From positions 1 to 64,000 of the forward strand of contig JBOFGV010000087.1 of NCBI GenBank assembly GCA_051649305.1: a DNA stretch of 64,000 nucleotides. Reading direction: 5' to 3'. Origin of the DNA: JADCCX01 sp051649305 (GTDB lineage: Bacteria > Pseudomonadota > Alphaproteobacteria > Rhizobiales > Beijerinckiaceae). The position numbers were made by a program, and so were the translations under genes. The notes under the pieces are model-generated. The model did no database searches and was not told where the DNA came from. It saw nothing but the letters and a program-made list of their open reading frames with translations. Shown in pieces: positions 26,538 to 35,026 of this stretch; position 1 is the first letter of the stretch, and every line of letters starts with the position of its first letter.

Positions 26538-26804
26538 CTATCCGCCTGTCACGATCTTGGCGGCAATACGGGTCATGTAGCTTTGCAGCGCATCGCTCAT
26601 GAATGGCATCAAAAACAGCAGACCAAGGAAGGTCGAAACAATCTTTGGCACATAAACGAGGGTCTGCTCCTGAATCTGGGTGAGGGCCTGAAACAGTGAA
26701 ATAACAAAACCAATCGCCAGACCAATCAGCATGACAGGCAGGCCCATCTTGAAGAAGGTGATGATGCCGTCGCGGGCGACGTCCATGACTTCAGGTCCGG
26801 TCAT
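26538..26804 (-). CDS. fliQ: Flagellar export gate protein FliQ
   Basis: 88 residues, two membrane helices, the standard size. The motif LIGLAIGFVISLFQALTQIQ followed by EQTLVYVPKIV is diagnostic. Its ATG overlaps the fliE stop by one base (TGATG). Confidence 0.97.
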   Translation of the reverse strand: MTGPEVMDVARDGIITFFKMGLPVMLIGLAIGFVISLFQALTQIQEQTLVYVPKIVSTFLGLLFLMPFMSDALQSYMTRIAAKIVTGG

Positions 26805-27130
26805 CAGATAGGCATCCGCATGATTTCTTCGTAAGCGGCGATGACCTTGTCGCGCACGGCGACAAGGGTTTCGAGTGCGGCTTCGCTTTCAGCCACGGCT
26901 GTCACGACTTCTACCAGATCAGCCCGTCCCGCAGTTGCCTGCGTCATGGCACTTTCAGCTTTACGGGCTGAATCGGCTGTGCCGCCGACAAATTGCTGAA
27001 GCATGCTGGCAAACTGCCCACCGCTGCCATCGCCCATGGATGGTTTGCTGACGAGGGTTGGCGCAAGCGCGCTGGCGCCCATTTTCTGGACGGCGGCATA
27101 TGCACCTGCAGCGGATATTGAGCTGGCCAT
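26804..27130 (-). CDS. fliE: Flagellar hook-basal body adaptor FliE
   Basis: 108 residues. FliE joins the MS ring to the rod. The second half is conserved (KAESAMTQATAGRADLVEVV, AESEAALETLVAVRDKVIAA, YEEIMRMPI). The N-terminal half is Ala/Gly/Ser rich and variable. Between flgC (17 bases) and fliQ. Confidence 0.94.
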   Translation of the reverse strand: MASSISAAGAYAAVQKMGASALAPTLVSKPSMGDGSGGQFASMLQQFVGGTADSARKAESAMTQATAGRADLVEVVTAVAESEAALETLVAVRDKVIAAYEEIMRMPI

Positions 27131-27147
27131 GAGAACTGTCTTTCTGA

Positions 27148-27558
27148 TCAGGCGCGCAGCAGTTCCAGCGTCCGCTGGATCATGCGCCGTGTTGATGTCA
27201 CCACATTGAGGTTGGCTTCGTAGGAGCGCTGCGCTTCGCGAAGATCCATGCTTTCAATGGTGCTGTTGATGTTGGGAACCTTGACATTTCCGTTGCGGTC
27301 AGCGGCCGGGTGGCCGGGTTCAAGACGGGTCTTGAACTGGCTCTGGTCCCGCGCGATGCGGCCGAGCTTGACAACGTCTGCATTGAGTTCCCGATCAAAC
27401 TTGCGCTCGAATGTTGGAATCTTGCGCCGGTAGGGATCAGACTGCGCGTTGGCCGGTGCACTGTCAGCATTCGCGATGTTCTCGGAAATGACCCGCATGC
27501 GCCCTGACTGCGCCTTGAGGCCAGAAACCGCAACCTGGATGGATTTGACGAAGTCCAT
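27148..27558 (-). CDS. flgC: Proximal rod protein FlgC
   Basis: 136 residues. N-terminal AVSGLKAQSGRMRVISENIANADSAPANAQ and C-terminal DLREAQRSYEANLNVVTSTR, then MIQRTLELLRA, are the axial motifs. Proximal rod subunit, 14 bases after flgB. Confidence 0.97.
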   Translation of the reverse strand: MDFVKSIQVAVSGLKAQSGRMRVISENIANADSAPANAQSDPYRRKIPTFERKFDRELNADVVKLGRIARDQSQFKTRLEPGHPAADRNGNVKVPNINSTIESMDLREAQRSYEANLNVVTSTRRMIQRTLELLRA

Positions 27559-27572
27559 GAGACGTTCTCCTC

Positions 27573-27977
27573 TTAACCGCGTTTGCCAAGCGCGATGCGC
27601 AGGTAGGACAGGCTCTTGCTGTAAAGCGTTGTCGCCATCTGATAGTCGCTGTTGTTCTGCGACATGCGCATCATTTCATCTTCCAGGTTCACCGCATTGC
27701 CCGAAGGGGTGGCCTCGAAAAGACTGGCGCGTCTGGAACCAAGGCCTCCGGAAGAGCTGCTGTTGCCAATATGGCCCGCATTGGTGCGGGCAGGGCCGAC
27801 TGAACCTGTGATATCGCGTGACTGCGCCGCCATCATCATGTCGAAAGGCTTGAGATCGCGCGGTTTAAAGCCAGGTGAATCTGCATTCGCCACATTTTCA
27901 GCCAGCATTTTCTGGCGTGTCTGATGGTACTGCATGCGGCTCTTGATGGCCGACATAAGGGGTAGATCGCCAATCAT
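27573..27977 (-). CDS. flgB: Proximal rod protein FlgB
   Basis: 134 residues from ATG 27977 (MIGDLPLMSAIKSRMQYHQT), with GGGGA upstream; the 11 extra residues of the longer frame are unlikely. MLAENVANADSPGFKPRDL is the FlgB signature and the C-terminus (EDEMMRMSQNNSDYQMATTL) matches. First gene of the flgBC-fliEQR-flhB operon; a perfect CtrA-type site lies about 60 bases upstream. Confidence 0.96.
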   Translation of the reverse strand: MIGDLPLMSAIKSRMQYHQTRQKMLAENVANADSPGFKPRDLKPFDMMMAAQSRDITGSVGPARTNAGHIGNSSSSGGLGSRRASLFEATPSGNAVNLEDEMMRMSQNNSDYQMATTLYSKSLSYLRIALGKRG

Positions 27978-28035
27978 TGTTCCAGTCCCCGGAAGGCGGA
28001 AGCCTGCCACTGGGCAATTATTGCCGGGTTTATGG

Positions 28036-28050
28036 TTAACGCGCGGTTAA
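28036..28050. promoter_or_regulatory. CtrA-type binding site between flgB and fliO
   Basis: TTAA-cgcgcgg-TTAA is a perfect match to the CtrA box TTAA-N7-TTAA. It lies 59 bases before flgB and about 160 before fliO, which diverge from here. A second, poorer copy (TTAA-N7-GTTA) starts at 28117. In Caulobacter the class II flagellar operons are CtrA targets. Confidence 0.75.
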
Positions 28051-28208
28051 GATGCCTGATTTATAGAGGTGAGCGACTTGATGCTGACCGCTGGCAAAAA
28101 CCGACGGGATGCAATATTAACCTTTTAGTTACCTTGCTTCTTACGCAAGCGCGCTTTGTGCTAAAGAAGAACGGGAATCGATACAAAAGCGGAAAGGCCG
28201 CCGCGGAA

Positions 28209-29411
28209 ATGCAAATGCTGACACAAATCTTTGGAGAAACGGGTGCACGTTACGCAACGTGGCTCCTGACCGTTATCGTTCTTCTGATTTTGATCCTTGT
28301 GGTCTGGAATCTCATCAAGCGCGCGCTAGGAGATCGGCTCAACATGTCCGACAAGCCGGACAGGCGAGGGCGGCCGCCGCGTCTCGGCATTACAGAGAGC
28401 TTTACAGTTGACCGTCAGGGACGTCGTTTGGTGATGGTCCGCCGCGACAATGTCGAACATCTCGTGATGATTGGCGGTTCGAATGACTTTGTGGTCGAGA
28501 CAGGCATTGTGCGCGGTGAGCGCCCTTCAATGCCACGCACTGACAATCGCTTGCCGGAAATGGATGCGTTGCCAGCCGCGCCTCAGGAGCAGGCTGCTCC
28601 TGCGCCCGCGTTCTTGCCTACGCCTGCTCTGGCACCTGCCGTGATACCTGCAGCAATATCGGCCCCAGCGCCATTGTCTGCAACACGCCAGCCTCTTGAA
28701 GCGCCAAAGCCAGCCCCAGCACCTGCGGTCCGGCCTGAGCCGGTAAAAATGCCTGCTCCTGTTGAGCCCGTTGTACCAAAGACAGAGCCGGTTGCTGCCA
28801 AGCCTGTTATGAAACCCGTTGCGCCAGTTGAAGAAGCTGTGAAGGAAGTTGCCAAACCTGCAATGTCACTGGCCGAGCGGTTCAAGGCCGCCTTGCCGAT
28901 AGTTGGCGGTGCCAAGTCAGATACTGCCGCCAAAGCCGATCTTGCCAAAACAGATCTGGCAAAAGCCGAAGCTGCAATTGAAGCCAATGCATCAGCAGCC
29001 AGGGAGGGTATCAAGGAAAAGGCATCTGCTGCTGGCGATGCAATGAAGGCAAAGCTGGAAGAGATAATCAATCCAGTGGCTGCAAAACCCGTGGTTGCAC
29101 CACCACTGCCACCAATGCCCGCAGCACCACCCGCTCCACCCGTTGTTGCTGCACCGGTGACACCGCCCCCGCCGCCCCCGGCTGCTGTGGTTCCTGCGCC
29201 ACCACCAGTGGCTGTGCCGCCTCCGCCGCCTGTCATGGTGACAGCACCACCTCCAGCACCTGTTGCAGCTTCTGTAACAGCTCCAGCAACGCCTCCCGCG
29301 CCATCAAGCACTCCTGTGCCAGCGGCCAAGCCGGTTTCCAAAAATCCGTTCGACTCCCTCGAGGAAGAAATGGCGAAATTGCTTGGGCGCTCGCCGGACG
29401 GGAAGGGTTGA
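28209..29411 (+). CDS. fliO: FliO-like flagellar export protein with long Pro/Ala-rich tail
   Basis: 400 residues from ATG 28209 (a second ATG at 28215 is equally possible). One membrane helix (WLLTVIVLLILILVVWNLIK) is followed by a small FliO-type beta domain (RLGITESFTVDRQGRRLVMV, DNVEHLVMIGGSNDFVVET). About 260 residues of Pro/Ala/Val/Lys low complexity come next, then a C-terminal FDSLEEEMAKLLGR. FliO helps assemble the FliP ring. Ordinary FliO is far shorter; the extension is the oddity. The stop overlaps the fliP start. Confidence 0.85.
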   Translation: MQMLTQIFGETGARYATWLLTVIVLLILILVVWNLIKRALGDRLNMSDKPDRRGRPPRLGITESFTVDRQGRRLVMVRRDNVEHLVMIGGSNDFVVETGIVRGERPSMPRTDNRLPEMDALPAAPQEQAAPAPAFLPTPALAPAVIPAAISAPAPLSATRQPLEAPKPAPAPAVRPEPVKMPAPVEPVVPKTEPVAAKPVMKPVAPVEEAVKEVAKPAMSLAERFKAALPIVGGAKSDTAAKADLAKTDLAKAEAAIEANASAAREGIKEKASAAGDAMKAKLEEIINPVAAKPVVAPPLPPMPAAPPAPPVVAAPVTPPPPPPAAVVPAPPPVAVPPPPPVMVTAPPPAPVAASVTAPATPPAPSSTPVPAAKPVSKNPFDSLEEEMAKLLGRSPDGKG

Positions 29412-30181
29412 CCGCCAACGCGTGTGCGGGATGGTGCAAACCTTTTCACAAGGTTGCCCTCCCGGTCTTGTACGGACTGATTGTTTCACTCATCTTTGCC
29501 AATCCTGCCTCGGCGCAGGATATTGGCATTACGTTTGGTCAAGGGCAGGGCCTGACAGAGCGTGCGCTGCAAGTCGTCGCGCTGATTACAGTCTTGTCGC
29601 TGGCACCATCCATTCTGGTGATGGTGACATCCTTCACGCGTATTGTGGTTGTGCTTTCGCTTCTGCGTACAGCCCTTGGCACGGCAACCGCACCACCAAA
29701 CGCGGTGCTCTCTGGTCTTGCCCTGTTTCTAACCGCTTTCATCATGACGCCGACTTTCGAGCAAGCTTACCGCAACGGCGTGCAGCCCTTGCTGGCAGGT
29801 CAGATCCGCGAGGTCGAGGCTTTTGAGCGTGCGTCTGCGCCATTCAAGGATTTCATGCTGAAGCATGTGCGCAGCAAGGACCTTGAGCTTTTCATGGATC
29901 TTTCCAAGTTGCCACGCCCGGAAACAGCCCAGCAGACACCGTTGCAGGTCGTGGTCCCTGCTTTCATGATTTCCGAGTTGCGGCGCGCTTTCGAAATCGG
30001 CTTTCTGCTCTTCATTCCGTTCCTGATTATCGATCTCGTTGTGTCTTCCATCCTGATCAGTATGGGTATGATGATGGTGCCACCGGTTACGGTGTCGTTG
30101 CCTTTCAAGCTCATATTCTTCGTTCTGGTAGATGGCTGGAGCCTTGTAGTGGGCAGTCTTGTGCAAAGCTACGGCAGTTAG
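29408..30181 (+). CDS. fliP: Flagellar export gate protein FliP
   Basis: 257 residues from a TTG at 29408 that overlaps the fliO stop (TTGA), with GAAGGG just upstream. A cleavable signal (LYGLIVSLIFANPASAQ) and four membrane segments are present. SILVMVTSFTRIVVVLSLLR, GTATAPPNAVLSGLALFLT, FMISELRRAFEIGFLLFIPF and ILISMGMMMVPPVTVSLPFK are strongly conserved FliP motifs. Core of the export gate with FliQ and FliR. Confidence 0.97.
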   Translation: MTANACAGWCKPFHKVALPVLYGLIVSLIFANPASAQDIGITFGQGQGLTERALQVVALITVLSLAPSILVMVTSFTRIVVVLSLLRTALGTATAPPNAVLSGLALFLTAFIMTPTFEQAYRNGVQPLLAGQIREVEAFERASAPFKDFMLKHVRSKDLELFMDLSKLPRPETAQQTPLQVVVPAFMISELRRAFEIGFLLFIPFLIIDLVVSSILISMGMMMVPPVTVSLPFKLIFFVLVDGWSLVVGSLVQSYGS

Positions 30182-30276
30182 CGACGCTTTTCTGCATAAA
30201 GCACGAGAAGTGTCATAACTTGCTCTGGTTTAAACAACAGAATCGCCTTCAATAGTGCCCTGAGGTTAGGCTTGGA

Positions 30277-32793
30277 ATGAGTGATCTTTCACTGGGTGAA
30301 ACGCTGGACAAAAGCAGCAAGCAAGGCAACGCCCTGCTTGTGCTTCTGCTCGCGCTGTTGCTGGTGGGCGCGCTGGCTGCATCGTTCTATCTGTCCGAAG
30401 ACGGGCGCACACAGTTTGTGCTGTGGTTTCTGGCTGGCCTTGCAGCCATTGGTGTTCTCAGTCTTTTCCTGCTGGCCATTGGTGGCCTGCAATGGGCCGG
30501 ACGCTCTGCCCGCAACGATCTGACCAAGATCATTTCTGACGGTTCTTCCGACGGTTTGCTGGCAACAGACACCGAAGGTCGCGTCATCTATGCTAACCAT
30601 CAGTACATGGCACTTTCAGGCACAGCTGATGGCACTGTAGTTAGACCAGTCGAGCGTCTCTTTACGGGAGCTTCCGATGTCTCGGAAGCCATCTACCGCC
30701 TGGCGCAGGCAGCGCGTGAGCGTCGTTCGCATGTCGAAGAATTGCGCATGGCTCCCGGTCTTGATGGCAAGACAGCAGCGTCCTGGTATCGTATCCGCGT
30801 CAAGCCAGTGGAGCGCGCAGGCCGCCATGAAAACCTCTGGACCATCACGGATGTGACGCTGGATCGCAAAGGTGAGGAAGGGGCGGTTCAGGAACTCCAG
30901 AACGCTATCAACTTCCTTGATCATGCTCCTGCGGGCTTCTTTTCTGCCGAGCCATCGGGCCGCATTTCCTACCTCAACGCAACGCTCTCTGGCTGGCTGG
31001 ATTATGACATCGCGCAGGATATCGGCGGGCAGGGCCTGACCCTCAAGCAGATCGTGGCATCGGGTGCTGCTGCCTTGCTCGAAACCACGGCTGGTGTGGC
31101 TGGACAAGTCCGCACGGATATCATCGATATCGATCTGCGCAAGCGGGGCGGGCAGGTGCTGCCGGTCCGGCTTTTCCATCGCATATCCTATGGTCACGAC
31201 GGCACACCGGGATCGTCCCGCACCATTGTGCTTAACCGCTCGCAAGGCGAGGATACATCCGATGGTCGTGCGGCCGAAGTGCGCTTCGCACGCTTCTTCC
31301 ACAACACGCCAATGGCGATTGCGACACTGAACAAGGACGGCGGCATTGGCCAGACCAATGCATCCTTTGCCCGGCTTGTTGGCGATGCACCCAAGACTGG
31401 CGAGGGCGACCGCAACCTCGGCAACCTTGTTCAGGACAAGGACCGCATGGCGTTGCTTGCTGCGCTGAAATCCCTTTCCGATGGCCAGAGCGAAGTGGCC
31501 CCGATTGACGTGACCATGGCTGGTGGCCAGCGCTCTGCCCGTGTGTTCCTCACGCCAGTCTTCGACAAGAAAGATGCTGAGGAAGCAGCGATTGTCTATC
31601 TGCTGGAAACAACCGAGCAACGCGCCCTGCAAGAGCAGTTCACGCAGGCACAGAAGATGCAGGCGGTTGGTCAATTGGCCGGCGGTGTGGCCCATGACTT
31701 CAACAACGTTCTGACAGCGATCATTGGCTATTCCGATCTTTTGCTGGCCTCTCACCGGCCAACGGATCCGTCCTTCCAGGACATCATGCAGATCAAGCAG
31801 AATGCCAACCGCGCGGCCTCGCTTGTGCGCCAGTTGCTGGCCTTCTCGCGCCGCCAGACACTGCGTCCGCAGGTGATGCAGCTCAATGATTCCGTCTCGG
31901 ATGTGCAGATGCTTTTGAAGCGATTGCTGGGCGAAAAGGTCGAGCTTGATGTCAAGTATGGCCGCGATATCTGGCCAATCAAGGCCGATGTGAACCAGTT
32001 CGAGCAGGTCGTTGTCAACCTCGCGGTCAACGCCCGTGATGCGATGCCGGACGGCGGCAGGCTCACCATGCGCACCTCCAATGTCAATGAAGCGCAGGTT
32101 GCGGCCTACAACTACAAGGGTTTGACGCCTGCTGATTATGTGCTTCTGGAAGTCGAGGACACCGGCACTGGCATGACTGCCGAAGTGATGGAAAAAATCT
32201 TCGAACCCTTCTTCACCACCAAGGAAGTGGGCAAGGGCACAGGCCTTGGCCTGTCGATGGTCTTCGGCATCATCAAGCAGTCCGGCGGTTTTGTGTTCTG
32301 CGATTCCGTGGTTGGCCGCGGCACAAACTTCCGCGTCTTCCTGCCGCGCCATATTGCTGCCCCGGAAGAAGCTGTTGTTGCCAAGGTGGATGAAGCCAAA
32401 CCGGAAGCCAAGGATTTGACAGGACAGGGTACAATCCTGCTGGTTGAAGACGAGGAAGCCGTGCGCGCCTTTGGTGCACGTGCCTTGCGCTCGCGGGGCT
32501 ACACGGTGCTTGAAGCGAATTCCGGCATTGAGGCACTGGAGCACGTTGAAGAGCACGGCGATGAAATCGTGCTCGTGGTTTCAGACGTTGTGATGCCTGA
32601 AATGGACGGTCCGACGCTGTTTACCGAGCTCAAGAAACTGGGCCGCAACTACCGCTTTGTCTTTGCTTCAGGTTACGCTGAAGAGGCCTTCAAGAAAAAC
32701 CTGCCTGAGGCCGAGCAGGAGGCTTTTGCCTTCCTGCCCAAGCCATACTCACTCAAGCAGTTGATTGAAGCTGTGAAAACAGTGACAGGATGA
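30277..32793 (+). CDS. cckA: Hybrid sensor histidine kinase CckA
   Basis: 838 residues. Two N-terminal membrane helices (ALLVLLLALLLVGALAASFY; LWFLAGLAAIGVLSLFLLAI), PAS-like sensor regions to about residue 450, a DHp domain with GGVAHDFNN (His473), an ATPase domain (NLAVNARDAMPDGG, EVEDTGTGM, GKGTGLGLSMVFGI), and a C-terminal receiver (ILLVEDEEAV; SDVVMPEMDG, Asp770). Layout and length match CckA, the kinase/phosphatase that feeds the CtrA phosphorelay through ChpT. It lies 95 bases after fliP. With the CtrA site at flgB, this puts regulator and target together. Confidence 0.92.
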   Translation: MSDLSLGETLDKSSKQGNALLVLLLALLLVGALAASFYLSEDGRTQFVLWFLAGLAAIGVLSLFLLAIGGLQWAGRSARNDLTKIISDGSSDGLLATDTEGRVIYANHQYMALSGTADGTVVRPVERLFTGASDVSEAIYRLAQAARERRSHVEELRMAPGLDGKTAASWYRIRVKPVERAGRHENLWTITDVTLDRKGEEGAVQELQNAINFLDHAPAGFFSAEPSGRISYLNATLSGWLDYDIAQDIGGQGLTLKQIVASGAAALLETTAGVAGQVRTDIIDIDLRKRGGQVLPVRLFHRISYGHDGTPGSSRTIVLNRSQGEDTSDGRAAEVRFARFFHNTPMAIATLNKDGGIGQTNASFARLVGDAPKTGEGDRNLGNLVQDKDRMALLAALKSLSDGQSEVAPIDVTMAGGQRSARVFLTPVFDKKDAEEAAIVYLLETTEQRALQEQFTQAQKMQAVGQLAGGVAHDFNNVLTAIIGYSDLLLASHRPTDPSFQDIMQIKQNANRAASLVRQLLAFSRRQTLRPQVMQLNDSVSDVQMLLKRLLGEKVELDVKYGRDIWPIKADVNQFEQVVVNLAVNARDAMPDGGRLTMRTSNVNEAQVAAYNYKGLTPADYVLLEVEDTGTGMTAEVMEKIFEPFFTTKEVGKGTGLGLSMVFGIIKQSGGFVFCDSVVGRGTNFRVFLPRHIAAPEEAVVAKVDEAKPEAKDLTGQGTILLVEDEEAVRAFGARALRSRGYTVLEANSGIEALEHVEEHGDEIVLVVSDVVMPEMDGPTLFTELKKLGRNYRFVFASGYAEEAFKKNLPEAEQEAFAFLPKPYSLKQLIEAVKTVTG

Positions 32794-32867
32794 TCGCCAT
32801 CAGCATTCGGGATGTGTTCATGTCTCGTCCTCCAAAGCATATGTCTCTTTGACGATAAGGATCATCC

Positions 32868-33638
32868 GTGACCGCTGCACCACCTCTGACCGTTAAAACC
32901 GGTTCTGCCGTCATCGATTCCTATTTGCAGGATGGATATCTATCGGTTGTCGGCATGTCCTCGCGCTTTGCTGCAGCCATTGCAGCGCGACTCATGCACA
33001 TCCAGACCGGGCTTGGTGTTTCGGGCGCCGTTGCCGAGATCGGCACATTTGAAGGCCGCTTTTTCATTGCTCTCGCCCATGCGCTTGCAAAGGGCGAGAA
33101 AGCGGTTGGCATCGACACCTTCGACTGGCCAAACCCGGAAGTCATTGACCGTTTCCACGCCAACTGCCGCAAGCACGGCGTGCCTGAAAACGCGCGTGTG
33201 ACCCTCAAGGCTGACAGCCGTGAAATGAAGCCCGAGACGGTATTGAATGCGGCTGGTGATAAAATCCGCCTGTTTCACATCGACGGCGAGCATAGCCGCC
33301 ACGCTCTCACGCGTGATCTCGCTCTTGCAACCTCGGTTATGGCTGACGGCGGCCTCATCATTCTCGATGATATGCTGCACCCCGGCTATCCCACCCTGAT
33401 GGTTGCGGTGCAGGACTATCTCGTCAGCAATCCTGATATGGTGGTGCTGGCGGTAATCGACCGCGAGTCAATCGTAGCTGCTACAAAGTTCGTGCTGTGT
33501 CAGGCAAGCTGGTTCAAGCGCTACGAGGAAGTGATGCTGGAGGCCTTCAAAGACAACATCTGGCCTCTGGGTGCGGATTTTGAACCGCACTGGTGCCTTG
33601 TGCTTTCGCTCGACACGCGGCTGGCTGATATCACCTGA
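32868..33638 (+). CDS. Class I SAM-dependent methyltransferase
   Basis: 256 residues from GTG 32868, with AAGGA eight bases upstream. The SAM-binding motif I is AVAEIGTFEGRFFIALAHAL, followed by the acidic end of strand 2 (AVGIDTFDW) and FHIDGEHSRHALTRDLALA, then ADGGLIILDDM. This resembles the Methyltransf_24 group that often modifies sugars or small molecules. No substrate can be named. It stands alone after cckA. Confidence 0.8.
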   Translation: MTAAPPLTVKTGSAVIDSYLQDGYLSVVGMSSRFAAAIAARLMHIQTGLGVSGAVAEIGTFEGRFFIALAHALAKGEKAVGIDTFDWPNPEVIDRFHANCRKHGVPENARVTLKADSREMKPETVLNAAGDKIRLFHIDGEHSRHALTRDLALATSVMADGGLIILDDMLHPGYPTLMVAVQDYLVSNPDMVVLAVIDRESIVAATKFVLCQASWFKRYEEVMLEAFKDNIWPLGADFEPHWCLVLSLDTRLADIT

Positions 33639-33647
33639 GGCGAATGA

Positions 33648-34466
33648 TCAGGAACAGTTGCTGGCTTTTTCAGAGAGTTTGTAGTTGATCTGCCCAATGC
33701 CAAAAAATGTTTCCCAATAGCTCTCCGCAGCAATGGAACGGCGGATGCTGAGGGCGCGCCCGAAGATGACGCAGCGCAGCGCTTCATTCGTCTTATAAAG
33801 ATGATCCAGCCTGCGGAACGACAGATCAGTCAGGGCTTTTTTCTCGACAACAGGGGCCGTTGCACGCTTGTCAATCATGCCATCCAGCTCATCTTTCATG
33901 CGGCCGTGACAGTGGTTGATGATCTCAAGCACAACCCGTGCTGACTGGGAGCCAATGGCATCTTGTGATGAGTTGTTCAGCGCAAAATCCGCACAGCTCA
34001 ATTGCCAAACCTTGCCGAGCGTTCCGGCACCCTCAACGCCAAAGGGCGTGTCGATGTAAAACTCGATTTCGCGCGCGACATTGGTATAGCGCAGTGCCCA
34101 GTCGCGGTCAGCTGCGTCAAACGCATCCTTCGCAGCTTTCCATTCCTCGCCCTCGCTGCTGCGCTCGATGGCGCGCACCATGCGATAGGTTGCGTGCCAG
34201 CGGGCGTTGATCAGTTCAGAGGCCGAGCGATACGTCGTGATCGCGTTCTCGGTATCCTTGTCGATCTTCGCCACACGGTTTTGCCAGGACCAGCCCCGTT
34301 GCTGGATCCAGGTCGTCAGCGCAGTGCCAATCACACCTGTCAGAACAAAGCCCAGCAGCGCGACGAGAATTTTCTCGCGCATGGAGTCAGTTGCCTTTTC
34401 AGCAGCGCGCTTGGCGATGCGGTTTTCGGCTGATCTGTCTGGCGCTGCGGGCTTTGCTTTGGTCAT
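33648..34466 (-). CDS. Unrecognised protein with one membrane anchor
   Basis: 272 residues. A charged N-terminus (about 33 residues, Ala/Lys/Arg rich) precedes a single membrane segment (ILVALLGFVLTGVIGTALTT). The remainder is helical and polar with several Trp and Tyr (GEEWKAAKDAFDAADRDWAL), and a Cys pair (SCADFAL, NHCHGRM). I do not recognise the family. It follows ridA in the same direction by eight bases, so the two may be co-transcribed. Confidence 0.6.
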   Translation of the reverse strand: MTKAKPAAPDRSAENRIAKRAAEKATDSMREKILVALLGFVLTGVIGTALTTWIQQRGWSWQNRVAKIDKDTENAITTYRSASELINARWHATYRMVRAIERSSEGEEWKAAKDAFDAADRDWALRYTNVAREIEFYIDTPFGVEGAGTLGKVWQLSCADFALNNSSQDAIGSQSARVVLEIINHCHGRMKDELDGMIDKRATAPVVEKKALTDLSFRRLDHLYKTNEALRCVIFGRALSIRRSIAAESYWETFFGIGQINYKLSEKASNCS

Positions 34467-34474
34467 GTCCGCTT

Positions 34475-34828
34475 TCAGATCGCAGCCGTAACCATGATCT
34501 CGACATCATAGCCGGGCGCTGCAAGGGCAGGGCTCTGCACGGTTGCGCGTGCAGGCGTGTTACCCGCTGACACCCAGCCATCCCAGACGGCGTTCATCTG
34601 CGCGAATGTGCCCATGTCTGTCAGCCAGATCTGCGCTGTCAGCAGCTTGGACTTGTCGGTGCCTGCTTCCTTCAAAAGGCCGTCGATAGCAGCCAGAATA
34701 TCCTTTGTCTGTTCTGTAACGGACTGTCCCTTGGTGTTGTTGGCAACCTGGCCGGCGAGATAGGCTACGCCGCCGTGGATCACAGCCTGGCTCATACGTG
34801 GGCCGACATGAAGACGCTGGATGGACAT
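34475..34828 (-). CDS. RidA/YjgF family reactive-imine deaminase
   Basis: 117 residues from ATG 34828, which has GAGGAG six bases upstream; a longer frame to 34894 lacks a site. RidA enzymes hydrolyse reactive enamine/imine intermediates of amino-acid metabolism. The conserved elements are VAYLAGQVANNTKG, LLKEAGTDKSKLLTAQIWLT, and NTPARATVQSPALAAPGYDV, where the RATV arginine is the usual carboxylate-binding residue. Small and soluble. Confidence 0.88.
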   Translation of the reverse strand: MSIQRLHVGPRMSQAVIHGGVAYLAGQVANNTKGQSVTEQTKDILAAIDGLLKEAGTDKSKLLTAQIWLTDMGTFAQMNAVWDGWVSAGNTPARATVQSPALAAPGYDVEIMVTAAI

Positions 34829-34917
34829 GAAATGCTCCTCGATTGCACAAAAATGTGTCTTCAGCGGTCTAGTCCAGCCAGCAAAACAGGACAAGTGCGC
34901 TTTCGCGATAAAAACAA

Positions 34918-34974
34918 GAACAAATTTTGATATAATGAGAACAAAGCGCTTGTAAATGAGAACAAATAATGTAC
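34918..34974. promoter_or_regulatory. Three GAACAAA repeats with 21-bp period before recA (likely SOS operator region)
   Basis: GAACAAA begins at 34918, 34939 and 34960, exactly two helical turns apart. Alphaproteobacterial LexA boxes are direct repeats GAAC-N7-GAAC. The third unit reads GAAC-N7-GTAC, one mismatch; the others are weaker (GATA, TTGT). It lies 50-110 bases before the recA ATG, so LexA control is likely though not proved by a perfect box. Confidence 0.55.
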
Positions 34975-35026
34975 ATTATTGACCATTGAAGCCAGCCCGT
35001 GACTCAGCCATAAGGAGCCAGAATCG

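Noticed and set aside
28582..29449. 288-codon minus-strand frame opposite fliO
   Set aside because: A shadow of the Pro/Ala-rich tail; Gly/Thr/Ala repeats arise from the complement of low-complexity sequence.
30616..32556. 646-codon minus-strand frame opposite cckA
   Set aside because: Complement of a clear kinase gene; composition and lack of motifs mark it as a shadow.
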